Positions 9,519 through 20,164 of a stretch of 37,191 bases of DNA are shown here, in pieces. Source of the stretch: Gnetum montanum (Eukaryota > Streptophyta > Gnetopsida > Gnetales > Gnetaceae); NCBI GenBank assembly GCA_015680685.1, contig MNCI01026636.1, forward strand, positions 10,779-47,969, written 5' to 3'. The position numbers were made by a program, and so were the translations under genes. How positions within the stretch are numbered: position 1 is the first letter of the stretch; the number at the start of each line of letters is the position of its first letter. The notes beneath the pieces are model-generated. The model was given only the letters and a program-made list of their open reading frames with translations. It ran no database searches and was not told the DNA's origin.

Positions 9519-9962
9519 TGATGAGTGGTGAGGTACCCCTACACTCAACNGCACTTAACTAGGAGAGAAGGGTTGAGAGAGATTTAATTACTAATAAAGC
9601 ATTTAAATGATAAACAATAAATAAAATCCTATTTAGCCTATTCCATGCACTGCAAGGTTTATCCAAGAAGCTTGTCTTTATTTCCGTACACAAACATGTG
9701 TTCAGGTCCAATATTTTCTCAAATAAAGATCCATTCACTTTATAGCTCCTACTGCGGGCACATGGAAAATATTCTATCTCTGGAGGGATCAAACTACAAG
9801 AGTTTCTCTATAGTCTAGGCCTAGAATAAGAAATAAGGGAGAGTCACCTCTTATTTATAGATTTGATGACGCACTACAATATCGCATACGCGTTATCGCA
9901 GGGGAAGATGCGATATCGCGGGGGATGCGATATTGTGGCCCATGCGATATCGCGTCCCATCA
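9519..9962 (-). mobile_element. 5' LTR of element 1, internally collapsed at an N
   Basis: Starts TGATGAGTGG and ends CCCATCA. Compared with the 3' LTR, the part matching 3067-3443 (377 bp) is missing and replaced by one N at 9550, so the true LTR is probably near 820 bp. It has a TATA box at 9852-9859 (minus) and perfect GCGATATCGC palindromes at 9910-9919 and 9944-9953. The 77-codon sense ORF at 9559-9792 matches the one in the 3' LTR with seven replacements. Confidence 0.88.
9550..9550. other. Single-N assembly join
   Basis: The N replaces about 377 bp present in the sister LTR; one N does not represent the real gap size. Confidence 0.8.
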
Positions 9963-9967
9963 ACATC
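9963..9967. repeat. Target-site duplication ACATC, right copy (element 1)
   Basis: Partner of 3031-3035. Confidence 0.85.
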
Positions 9968-12021
9968 TCATCTTGAAAAAAGATATCTTTTTTTTAATCC
10001 AAAGATGTCTTTTGATTAAGTAGGATATCCTCTACAGAAAATTATCATTCTTAATAGATGTAATCCAAATGACAAATATTTCTTCTATCAAGACATAGGC
10101 CTTAGAAAAGATGTCTTACTAAGACAAAAGATGTCTTTATGACCATGATGTCTTCTTGAGAAAGAAACCTTTTTTTGATCCAAACACATCTTCCTAAGCA
10201 TGAGAAACAATTATAATTTCATAACTTAGAAATCCAGTCATCTTAAAAAGTTATCAATAGGTGTCAAGATCTTCCACTTTGTGTTCATGATAATATGAGG
10301 AAAGGGAGGTCCAAGATATGTGAAGAAATAAGGGAGGCGAAAGTTTATAAAGCTTATCTTAGGCATCCATTATAGGCTTCATTACCATTGATGTGTGTGA
10401 ATGTGTTGTGAATGGATCTTAAGCCATTTTTTATTCTTGGGAACATTTCTTCTAGGCTTTTTATACTTCATTTGGTGTTTTCAATCAAGACTAAAGAGTT
10501 TTATTTTTTTCATATTTTTCAATTATGAGAATTTTGTGGATTTAGCTTCAATTTGAAGTTGTTAAGGCTTGTTTCTTATTAGTTAGCATGCTAGAAGGAT
10601 TTAGAAAAAAAATCCATGTAAAATTCTCTAACATTCTTATCATGTTACCTTAAATAGTTAACACTTTGAATGGCTTCTTTTATATGTTGGGTCTTTTAAA
10701 TCTTTCTTAGTATGAATTACATGATTTATCAATATTCTGAGAAGTATCACTCCTCCAAAGATAAGCATGTGTTTCTTTATCCTACTAAATTTATGTCATA
10801 CCTCTAATTTGGTTTTGGAATATGACACTTTTTAATTATCTTCAACATATTCTAGCTTTAAATACTTATTCAAAGTTTTGATCCATGAAAGGAAATAATT
10901 ATTACATTCCATTTCATTAGAGTATTTTACTTCAATATAATGGAATTTTGAAGCATTCCTAAAGACTTTGCAAGAGTTATTTTCATATATTCACAAAAAT
11001 GACTTTGAGATCTTTCAATGGACACATAATTTCTTATTCTTAGAATCCTAGACCCATGAGTTATTTTCTCTTAAAGTGTGAGGGATTTCTTCTCTTTCTT
11101 TATCTTCTACAAAATCTTCTTCCTTAAAAAAATATTGTAACACCTCATATTTTTTATACCTTAAGTGTTAGCTTATATGATAATGAACATTTCATATATG
11201 TTTTGTATTATGAGTGCTTCTAATTTGGAGTAGCTTATTCATAAATGCTAGTTTTGTAATTATGATATTTATTTATTTTTATTTTTATACTCTAACTTTG
11301 TTGGACGAGCTAGTAGCTACCATGCATGCTGGCAAGGGCTTGGGACTACTTCAATGAGTATAATGTGTGCTATGTATTAGGTTTCTTTGAGCTTGGTCAT
11401 GTCAGTGAGCTTTTGCAAAGTTCCTATTTCATTGTTGGGTTGTTATTTATTCTACAATTGGTATGTGCCATATTTATTTATGAGTATTTTATATTTCATG
11501 GATATCTTGCATTTCATATTTATTGATTACTTATGGTGTCGTAGATGTTTTGTATTTATTAGTAGGTTGTATTAAATTTATCATTAGTATGTGCTTTATA
11601 TTTACTAATTAGTGAGGTTCTTAGTTAGAGGATTGATATTCTATATTTCATGGTTAGCCATTATTATTTTATCATATCGATTAGGAATGACATTTTGATT
11701 AGATGTTTTAGACTATAAAATAGTTTATTTGCTTTCCTATATCTTAATTACAATGGTTAGTGGTTTGGACTATTTATTATATGCTTGGAAATTTTTATGC
11801 ATTAGTTAGCTTTATATCATAAGTCGCATTAGCAATAGATAGTTTTATATTTTTATGAAATTTTAGTAAAATTATTTTTAGGTTAGTCATTACATGGATA
11901 GTTAGTGCTTTCATGTTTTATTAATATTAGTTAGTTAATGTGTTTTTATTGTTATCTTGAATTTACATTAGATAACTTAGTAGGTGAGAAATTTTTAATT
12001 CTTATTATTTATTTAAGTTGG
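9968..12021. other. AT-rich stretch without a recognisable gene
   Basis: No coding similarity was found. 9975-10160 holds several palindromic words of the type AAGATGTCTT or AAAGATATCTTT. At 11136 the plus strand reads TGTAACACCTC, the usual start of many plant gypsy LTRs, but neither an end nor a partner was found, so an LTR is only a possibility. Short ORFs at 11326-11575 look like chance. Confidence 0.4.
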
Positions 12022-12790
12022 TGATGAGGAGATGGCTTGAATTTCAAAATCTAAGTTCACTCAAGTATAAAGATCCATCATAGCTCATAATTAAATAAGA
12101 AAACAAAAACCTTTATTCTTTCTTAAAGAAAATGAATACAATGCACAAATGGAAGCAAAGCACTTCCAAGGATAGATAATCAATCAAACAAACACATCCC
12201 TCTCATAATATAAGGAGAATTGTCAAAAGTGTAATCTCATACTTAATTTCTCAAGAAGAAAGTTCTCACACTCTCTTAAGGTCTTACTATGATAAATGTC
12301 ACTCTTATATCTTCCTTAAGGACACTTCAAATATTTTATAATGTTTGGGATGGCCTTTGCTCTACCTCAACTATTGATTGCACTTACAAATTTTGTACAC
12401 TTTTTGAAAATAATTTTTTTCCAAACTTCAAGTGCACTCAGCTCATAAACCTTTGCAATAACTAGATTATGAGTCACATCTTGTCACACTAGTAAGACTT
12501 ACATATTTTCGATCATTATTTCTCTATAGATTGTAACCTAATATAATCCACATTCTTTGTATTGTAGATTACTCTGACTTGCAATGGCTCACAATCCAAT
12601 ACATAGACTGACAACATGGAAATTTGATAAAATATATAAACTATGGTAAATTTTAACTCACAATTACCCACACAAGGATAGACTAAGACTAGATATGATC
12701 CAAAATGAATATACACTTAACTTTCCAACAACTGAAAACACACAAATAACACAGAAAAGACTCGAAAATCAAAAATAAAAATACCTACTA
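12022..12790 (-). mobile_element. Probable 3' LTR of element A
   Basis: It starts TGATGAGGAGATGGCTTGAA at 12022. The first 50 bp match the remnant beside the element A primer site at 18236-18286 (TGATGGAAATATGGCTTGAA). The position just past the integrase and chromodomain fits a 3' LTR. The far edge is not sharp: a purine-rich minus-strand AGGAGTAGTAGG near 12785 is a weak polypurine candidate, so the end is approximate. Confidence 0.5.
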
Positions 12791-12889
12791 CTCCTAAAAA
12801 ATATTGATAATAAGAATTGCCTCAAAGAATACATTGATATCATCATCATCTTCCTCATCCTTCAAAAAAGACTTGTATCATTTAGGTAA

Positions 12890-14110
12890 TACACTTGAGA
12901 TAGCATTAAGACTTTACAAATCCAAATCATTCTCATGAATCTAGATAGTATTCTTCAATCCTCCATCACTCCATTGCATTAAGTACTCATTCATATTATT
13001 ACCTGTTGTTCTCCTAGCCTCTCTTTCTTTCAACACAATTGGCTTTCATGGTGACTTCAATAGAGATTGATCTTTAATTACATTCTTATGTACTTCAAGT
13101 ATATCCTCCAAGAATAATGTAAGAGCATTGCCTTGATATAACCAAAATCTAAAACATAAGAAACATAACAAATAGGAAAATTATATGGAAAATTACTCTC
13201 ATAGGCATTAGGATTTATCTTGATCCTAATTCTAAAAGAAAGAATTCTTGATTTATTTTAGCTATAGAAATTCACATCCCTCTATCCCTATTTTCTCAAA
13301 TAGATCCACACATAATCACCAATATGAAATTTAATTTTCCTCTTTCCCTCATTTACCTTGGAATATATATCCTTAGTCTTCTTCTCTAAGTTAAACTTGG
13401 CTTACTAATACAATTATTTCCTTTTCTTAACAAAAATAGTAGTCAACGAGACATTATCATTGAATTTCTTCAATTCATCTACATCTTTGATAAAAAAATC
13501 ATAATTGACAATAAAATAACTTTTGTCAATAGTGGTATGAAAAGCATTATTATATGAAAATTTAACATGGGCTCATGTTTTCTTTCATCTTTGACGTTGA
13601 TCCTTACATAAACATTTTAATTTTTTAACATCAATCTATTAACTTTAATTTTTTTAATGATTTAAGGATAATAGATTGTAGAAAATGATAACTATGGTTC
13701 CAAAGATTTTTAAAGATATCTTCAAAAATGACTTGTGTATTTGACATCCTTGTACTTCACAATATTTAATGGAATGTAATGTAATTTCATAAAATGTTGA
13801 AAGAATAAATGAATAACATGAGAATCATTGTTACTTATCCTACATGAAATAAAATAATTCATCTTATAAGACTATTTATAACAATAATATAATATCATAA
13901 CTAGATTTTGTTATTGAAATTTCATAAATAAAGTTCAAAGAAACACTTTCTCAAGGAAAATTTGAAATAGATAAAATCCCTAAATATACCTAGCCATCTA
14001 GAATTTTTTCCATATGTCTTTCTTTTCCATATGTTCAGCCATATCACTATTATGTTTCTCTTCAAGAATATTAAATCTAAAATCACATTTTGTAACACAA
14101 ATTTTTTCAT
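12890..14110 (-). pseudogene. Element A integrase and chromodomain, decayed
   Basis: In minus-strand order: an N-terminal zinc-binding part near 14100-13990, where 'ILEEKHNSDMAEHMEKK' parallels 'LL.E.HD...AGH.G..KT'; the catalytic core at 13900-13600 with 'SHVIHLFFQHFMKLHYIP' and 'IVKYKDVKYTSHF', in which SDRD has become KYKD so a catalytic Asp is lost; 'FSTIYYP' in place of 'YHPQTDGQTE'; 'FSYNNAFHTTI' near 13560; the tail 'KFHIGDYVWIYLRK' near 13330; and a chromodomain at 13030-12890 ('EYLMQWSDGGLKNTI'). Stops occur throughout. The domain order fits a chromovirus. Confidence 0.8.
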
Positions 14111-14490
14111 CTCTACAAAAATATCATTCTTATTATGATAAGCCTTCCATTTCTTAGCTCTTTCTACCTATGGATAATTCAATGGTTTCCAAATATCAAA
14201 TAAATAAATAATGATACAATTTAGAAACAAATCAAAGCCATTAATGATACAAGAATGAGAAAAATGAATTCTAAATAAAGCATCAGCAACTACATTTTAT
14301 TTGTCACTTCTATGCTTTAAGAAAAAATAAAATTCTTGAAGTTTATTTATCCATTTTATATGCTTAGAACTTATCTTCTATTGAGAATTTAAAACTAAAG
14401 TGCTTTATGATCAATGAAACAAAAATGAAATTTAGATTCAAACAAGTAATAGCTCCAATACCTAATTTCTTAAAGTATAACATATAGTTT

Positions 14491-14995
14491 TTTCTTGTGA
14501 TATTCCATTCCCAAATGTCATGGCAAATTTCAAATATGCATAACATTTGATATTATATGTAATGAATGCAATAATAAAAATGAAAAAACAAATAAAAATA
14601 AAAATTTATTAATGTGAAAATAATGTATCTGTGTCATGCTCCAAGGATTCCTTAGGCGTATCTCCATTCAACATCTATACCTTAAAGGCAATCCAACACT
14701 ACCACCATGATTAAACATGTACCTAAGAAAAAAGAATGGCTAGTAACCTTCTTGTCCTACTTCAACCATTATTTGTCTTTACCAACTCTACAACTCCATG
14801 CTAATACGACCTCTATTTCTCAAGTATAAATAGCTTAGGTTAAACTTCCAAAGGTTTTCTCAAGAGATATGCCCTTTTAGGTATTATTAGAACTTGTCCT
14901 TTTGAATCTTATTATAATAATTAATCATTTGTTACAAAACAACACCATGTTTATTATAGAATAGTTCCATTTGGAAATGGGGAAATGACATTTCT
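14491..14995. mobile_element. Solo LTR of the element B family with TTTCT target duplication
   Basis: 14496-14990 aligns along its length with both LTRs of element B: shared words are 'ccatgctaatacgacctcta' against 'ccatgatagcttgacctcta', 'ctcaagagatatgccctttt', and the end 'ccatttggaaatgg'. It starts TGTGATATTCC and ends GGAAATGACA. TTTCT flanks it at 14491-14495 and 14991-14995. No internal region is present, so it is a solo LTR left by LTR-LTR recombination, sitting where element A's RNase H should be, between RT (15060 up) and integrase (14110 down). Confidence 0.85.
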
Positions 14996-15059
14996 TATAT
15001 ATACTATATTTTTTCCTAGATTCATTTATATTTTCAAAAAAGAATGTAATGGATTCACT

Positions 15060-15910
15060 TCAAAAGTTTAAATAAATATAAAATTTTTAAAATTAAAGCA
15101 ATACAAATTTTATTTTTCAAAGCTTAGAATGATCACTTTTTACCATCATCCCACATAAAAAAAACTAAATTCTTCTTTAAACAAGATAATATAAGTAGTG
15201 TAATACAACTAAAGATTCTAATAAATCTCTTATAAAAACCAGCCAAACTAAGAAAATGCCTCACCTCTTTTACATCTCTAGGTGAATGCTACTTCTTAAT
15301 TTCTTTGATCTTGCTTGACTCCATCTTAACTTCATTCTTGTAGACAACATGACTTAGATACATAATTAGTCTTTTCATAAAATGATAATTGTTGGCATTG
15401 ATAACCAATTAAGCTTCATGAAACTTTGAGCATGCTAACCTTAATTTTTACACATGTTCATCCACATTATAACTATAGAAAAGAATATCATCAAAGAATA
15501 CCATGCAACATTTACCAATACGATCTCTTAAAACATCATTCATAAGCCTCATGAATGTGGCTAAAGCATTCATTAGACCAAAATGGATGACTAACCACTT
15601 ATACAAAGCATTAAGATTTTTAAATATAAATTTCCATTCATTCCTAATTTAATTTTAATTTAATGATAGCCACTTTTAAAATCAATCTTTGAAAATATTT
15701 TAGCATTGTCCAAAACATCAAAAATATCATCCATTCTAGGAATAGGAAATCTATACTTAATATTCATTCTGTTAACAATCCTAAAATTAATGAACATTAT
15801 CATTCCATCAATATCCTTTTTAGGAATAATAACAGCTAGAGTGACATATGGAGAAATAGAATCATTAACAAAACCATTAGAGAGTAATACACTTACTTAT
15901 TTTCGTAGTT
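15060..15910 (-). pseudogene. Element A reverse transcriptase, decayed
   Basis: RT would copy element RNA into DNA. Reading down from 15870, 'VTLAVIIPKKD' aligns with the 'P.LLVKKKDG' block, 'FRIVNRMNIKYRFPIPRMDD' with 'YR.LN..T.K..YPIPR.DD', and 'AKIFSKIDFKSGYH' with 'AK.FSKIDLKSGYHQI'. The catalytic YxDD box reads FFDDILFYS near 15500: both Asp remain and Tyr is Phe. 'MRLMNDVLRD' precedes it, and 'VRHFLSLAGFYKRFIRIF' at about 15250 is the connection region. Internal stops and frameshifts make it non-functional. It is close to the RT of element E (34542-35440). Confidence 0.88.
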
Positions 15911-16229
15911 CATGTCTTTAATGTGAAGTTAGCGGGTTAAATCTCTCATTAGGAATGGTTGCTCCCAACATGAAATCAATTTGGTTCTACATGAATCTCA
16001 TTAGTGGATGCCCTTCTAATTTACCTCTGAAAACATTAGAAATTTCTAGTGTCAAAGGTTGTACCACTATTAAAAGTTCTTTTTGTAACCCCTATTTATA
16101 TGTTGCAATATTAGAAGCAATGATAAGAATTTCTTCATGAGCCCTGTGATATTTATTCTCATTAAGAAAAGTTTAAAAAGAATTAATATAATATTCTATT
16201 TGTAATACTACAATGTGATAGAAATTAAT

Positions 16230-16620
16230 TCATGTATCCCATATTTTCATGGAACTAGCCATATATTTCTTACTTTATCAAATATAGCCTTGTTATCATA
16301 ATTCTAAGGTGTAGCAAGTATGACATCATCATTATCTATGAGAAAAATGTCACATTGCACTTGATCTCTAAAAGTATCAATCTTATAAGATAAAATACAT
16401 TTCTTATTTTCTTCTTAAAATGATCTCTAGAAAGTTAATACACTCTATAGGGCCTAGGATGAGGAAAATTCTTTAAGCTAATTCTATCTACTACCTTAGC
16501 AAAAATAACATTCTTTTGTGCATCATCATCTATTAAGATGTATATCCATTAACCATTAAAGAGTCATCTAGGCTCAATTTAGAAGAGAACTTTCCTTAAA
16601 AAATTCTCATTAACATTGAT
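16230..16620 (-). pseudogene. Element A protease remnant
   Basis: The minus strand reads 'LIDDDAQKNVIFAKVVDRIS', following the pattern L-I/V-D-D/S-G-A/S-x-x-N-V/F-I-S. It is followed by 'FPHPRPYRVY' (chromovirus 'HP.PY.V.WL') and, after a frameshift, 'NDDVILATPWNYDNKAIFDK' against the usual 'LLGRPWQFDR...HDG'. The active-site Gly is Asp and the LGRPW block is ATPW. This is the order known for plant chromoviruses. Confidence 0.65.
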
Positions 16621-16699
16621 ATTACCCCTAAATGAATTAATTTTAGTAAAATCTTTAGTCAAAGGGATCAAAGGGGAATTAGAATTACCTCCATTTGAA

Positions 16700-17889
16700 G
16701 AGTCTCCTTTCTTAATGTTTAAAGTTCCTAACACTTAGAAGATTTAGGTTTCTTATACTTTCATTGCTTATGTTTCTATTCTTCATAATCAAAGCATTAA
16801 TATTATCGAGCATTATCATTTCCTTGACCTTTTCCCTTTTTGGAAGCATCTTTCTTGGAATCTTGACATTGCTTTTTCTTCTCTTGGTTTTCACATGAGT
16901 ATTCTTTGTCATTGTTCTTCTTCTTTTCTTTTTTATCTTCTTTAGAAGATTTGGAATTGTTATCTTTGAAAGTCTTAGGATCTTTATTATAGACATGGAG
17001 TTTCTTTTTAACTTTGAGAGCCAAATCAAAAGTCTCATCTAAGGTTTGTGACTCATAAAATATAATATCTTACCAAAAATCCTTTTTCAATCTACCTTGG
17101 AACTTTGAGGCTTGTTCATATTCATCTAATGGACTTTAGCTTGCTAACAAGATTTTCAAAAATCCATGTCATATTCCTTTATTATATTTTCATATTTTCT
17201 CATGTATTTCAACCTTTAAATTAGATTTTATTTATGATTTGAATTTTCAAAATTTTCTAGATCATAAATTTCATAAGAAACCAATCCATAATAGGAGTAC
17301 CATTGCTAATAACATAAGCATAAATTTTTTCCATCATACATGTGTTACACTTTCAAGCTTAGTTTATATAACACCTTTTAGTGATCTTTTACATTTTCAG
17401 GATTAGAGTATTTATTTAACATCTTGTGCTAAGAAAAAAAATATTCAAGACCTTCCATTTCATTAGAGGTTTTGACTTCAACAAAAGATAATCTATAAAG
17501 AGTAAGATAAATTTCTTCATTTTGATTTTCTTGGATCTTTAAAGAAAGTTTCTTCTCTCCATTTCTTGGAAAGTTGAAACCTTGAGACTTATTCTTAATA
17601 CTTGGGACATGAAGAACATCATCATCTTTTTCATTATTTTTTGTAAAGTTTTTATTTTTAAAAAAATGCTATCTTGAAGAGAAGGAATTGTTGAATATCT
17701 TAAATAATCCTTTAGATAAGATTCTTTTGAATTTCTCTCTTGTCTAAATACCTTTATTAAAAAAGAATATTCTTTATTCTCATCTAGCTTTTCAAGTTTT
17801 TCAAAAATATAATTAAAAGAAATTTTCATGTATTCCATGCCTTTGGCTAAATCCTAGATTATTTTCTTCTTTGGTGTCATGGTCGAAAT
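16700..17889 (-). pseudogene. Element A gag, decayed
   Basis: The likely start is the ATG at 17881-17879 (MTPKKK), about 340 bp after the primer site, leading into 'GMEYMKISFNYIFEKLEKLDENKEY', an N-terminal coiled-coil-like stretch. The C-terminal part at 17040-16800 is strongly basic ('LALKVKKKLHVYNKD', then runs such as KEDKKEKKKNNDKEYSC). The same 'LALKAKKKLGG' begins the matching part of element E at about 36440, so both copies belong to one family. The middle part is frameshifted. A zinc knuckle is not convincing; only scattered Cys remain. Confidence 0.65.
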
Positions 17890-18220
17890 AACCTAAAAGA
17901 TAAAATTCACAAAGATATATAAGAAAATATGAAACATAAAGAGTACTAAAAGGTCAATAATTAATTATTATTCAAATGTTAGTAGAAATGAGCTCAAGAT
18001 ATTCAAAACCTAGCTTATTTAAGTAAATGAATGTTACAATTCATAATTATTCTCCAATATTTTAATCAATTGACCAAATTCATAATTAAGTTATCAAATA
18101 CCTAAAGAGTATGGAAAATAAAAACAATGAAAATTACAATCCAAAATAAAGATCTTCAAATGATTTCTTGTATTTTAGATGAGCATTCTCCACTTTAATT
18201 AAATTATCTTCAATACTAAC

Positions 18221-18232
18221 GCTTTGATACCA
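18221..18232 (-). other. Primer binding site of element A (initiator tRNA-Met type)
   Basis: The plus strand reads GCTTTGATACCA, one base from GCTCTGATACCA, the 3' end of plant initiator tRNA-Met as I recall it. It lies three bases from the LTR edge TGATGG at 18236. Confidence 0.8.
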
Positions 18233-18235
18233 ACC

Positions 18236-18286
18236 TGATGGAAATATGGCTTGAATTCCAAAATCCAAGCTAACTTAACATCTAAA
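18236..18286 (-). mobile_element. 5' LTR stump of element A
   Basis: Only about 50 bp beside the primer site match the putative 3' LTR at 12022. Beyond this the sequence is element C pol. The 5' LTR therefore appears to have been deleted almost completely, or lost by recombination into element C. No target duplication matching the GTTGG at 12017-12021 is found here. Confidence 0.5.
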
Positions 18287-18860
18287 GCTTAACATCACAC
18301 CTTGAAGGTAAACCAAGTAACTTAGAATGAAATACATTTGAAAAGTCACAAATAATTGAAACTCGATCAAGATCTTGTAATAAGGAAAGGTCACAAATAG
18401 AAATAGCGAAGAAAAACTGACCTTTCCTCAATAATTAAAGAAATGTTCTCAAAGAAACAAGATTCAACCTAACCTTCCATGATCTAGTATGCACTATTAT
18501 TTAAACACCATCATTTGTCACCAAGAAAATTCTCTTACGACAATAATCCAAGCTACCTTGATGGTGAAATAATCAATCCATACCTAAGGATAACATCATA
18601 GTCCCCTAGGTTCATGATGTCGAGGTCACTAAACAATGTGGCATTCTAAATTATCAAGGATACGAACTTGTAGTCTTAGTCCACCACAAGCACATAATCA
18701 CCAATGGAGCAAATGATAAGCCCTTGGTCAAGGTACTAATCCTCCAAATCCAAAGAAGCAACTACATGTATATCCAAAAAAGTAAGGTTTGTATTAAGAA
18801 CAAAAGAATCAAAACTACTAGATTTGAAATCATATCTCCAATCTCCATTACAGTGTTGGG
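18287..18860 (-). pseudogene. Element C protease and start of RT region
   Basis: Reading down from about 18610, 'YDVILRYG' and, one frame over, 'GMDWLFHHQGSLDYCRKRIF' match the second half of a gypsy protease, 'YDVILGMDWL..H.A.LDC..K...F'. Further on, 'LVSLRTFL' stop 'LLRKGQFFFAIS' resembles the linker 'ISAL.A..LL.KGC..FLA'. Then 'VSIICDFSNVFHSKLLGLPS' with 'RCDVKL' matches 'IPVV.EFPDVFPEELPGLPP.R.VEF', which opens the RT region. The reading breaks off at 18287 where element A begins. The rest of C's pol was not found on the other side of element A. Confidence 0.8.
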
Positions 18861-18959
18861 TTGAGCCTTAATTACTAATCTATCAAAGTGTACATATGAG
18901 CATGCATCCTAGCACTACCTTGGCCATTGGTTGGTTTGTCACCTTGCTAATGACCTCCA

Positions 18960-19342
18960 ACACCTGTGTTCTTCAAGATGTTGAAACTCTTACAGCCTCA
19001 TTGATCACAGTTGGGTAGTTGGAATAGTCCTTTGAAAAATGTCCAAACTTTGTATAATCAAAGCAAGAAATGGGTTCATGAGTGATCCCACCACCTACTG
19101 CTTACTACTATGATCTTGCCTCCTATAACTGTTGATCACCCAAACCAAACCTTTGGGTCTACTTGAACCCACCAAATTTCCTAGAAGATGTCTATTATTT
19201 CTTTTTGGAATGATCTCATTATGCTACCTCTTCCAATTAACTATACCAAATCTAATGCATTGACTCATGTATCCTCATACATCTAAAGACATAAAGAGAG
19301 CAAATTTTCCTTAATAGATGCACAAAGACCATGAACAAAATG
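18960..19342 (-). pseudogene. Element C gag, 3' part with a degenerate zinc knuckle
   Basis: Directly below element B the minus strand continues gag: 'HFVHGLCASIKENLLSLCL' (usual '+FV.GL...I...L..L'). Near 19075-19030 a CCHC knuckle reads CFDYTKFGHFSKDY: spacing is kept, but the second and last Cys are Tyr, as expected from TGT to TAT changes. This is the second half of the gag whose first half lies at 23855-24250. Confidence 0.8.
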
Positions 19343-19347
19343 GTTAG
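19343..19347. repeat. Target-site duplication GTTAG, left copy (element B)
   Basis: Matches 23850-23854. The gag frame of element C reads through if B and one copy are left out. Confidence 0.9.
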
Positions 19348-19922
19348 TGTGACATCTTGTTCCTAGATGTTATGGCAAATGTTAAGTATACATTATATTA
19401 GACATTATGCGTAAGAAAAAAATATACCAAACATCAAATATATGGAATATTTGACATTATGTGTATAAAAATTAATAGGCGAAATGTAGAAGGAAAAAAA
19501 GAAAAATGCTTTATTGATATGGAATATAGTATCTAGATCATGCTCTAAGAGTATTCCCTAGGATTTTCTTCCCTCAACATCTATCCAATTAGAGGTAGTT
19601 CAACACTACCACTAAAGTTAGGTCTATCACTGGCCAAAAGGGATGGCCAATCCTCTTCTTGTTCCACTTCACCCAACACTCATGACTTACCTTTATTAGC
19701 TCTACCACTCCATGATAGCTTGACCTCTAAGCCTAGCTATAAATGCCTTAGGTCAAACCCTCAAAGGCTACCTCAAGATACATGTTCATTATTATAATGT
19801 ACCCTTTCGGATCCCAATTACAACATGCCCTTTCAGGTCTTGTTGTGATAATAATAACACTTGTTATGAAGAGGCATCATCCTTCTAATGCAGTAGCACC
19901 ATTTGGAAATGGATATGTTACA
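19348..19922 (-). mobile_element. 3' LTR of element B
   Basis: Read on the minus strand it starts TGTAACATATCC at 19922 and ends with AAGATGTCACA at 19348. The near-symmetrical ends (TGTGACATC...GATATGTTACA) recur in the solo LTR at 14496. Confidence 0.9.
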
Positions 19923-19937
19923 ATCTATCCCCCTTAG
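19923..19937 (-). other. Polypurine tract of element B
   Basis: The minus strand reads CTAAGGGGGATAGAT, directly before the LTR start TGTAACA. It fixes the minus-strand orientation. Confidence 0.85.
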
Positions 19938-20164
19938 ATTTCATTCGTCCTCAAATGAATCCACGTTGGCTATTTCTTTCTAACTCTAGTACTTCTTTTA
20001 TGCTCATATGCTCTAATAGTTTGATTTCTCCTATGAACTTGAAGTTGTTTCTTGCTCATTCTACAAACAAGATATATGTGAGAAAAATATATGAAAAATT
20101 AAATATTACTTTCTTAACACTAACTTCATCTTCTAAAGATCTACCAACTACCAATCATTAGTCC

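Larger units (their letters stand above)
3036..9962 (-). mobile_element. Element 1: near-complete gag-protease LTR retrotransposon
   Basis: A 6.9-kb minus-strand insertion flanked by ACATC. Order in element sense: 5' LTR (9962-9519), tRNA-Asp primer site (9517-9500), gag (from 9375), proline-rich linker, aspartic protease (to about 5992), a non-coding part with simple repeats, polypurine tract (about 3846-3836), 3' LTR (3835-3036). The gag and protease resemble the Athila/Tat branch. No RT, RNase H or integrase can be found in the 2.1 kb between protease and 3' LTR, so it could move only with enzymes supplied by another element, or it lost pol by deletion. The two LTRs agree at about nine of ten bases over the shared 330 bp by eye, so the insertion is old. 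Confidence 0.85.

Noticed and set aside
11326-11575. Two overlapping hydrophobic plus-strand ORFs
   Set aside because: T-rich DNA gives hydrophobic codons by chance; no start context, no similarity.
11136-12021. A separate LTR starting TGTAACACCTC
   Set aside because: Start motif only; no end, partner, target duplication, primer site or polypurine tract.
18236-18540. A full 300-bp 5' LTR of element A
   Set aside because: From 18287 upwards the minus strand reads as element C pol, so only about 50 bp can be LTR.
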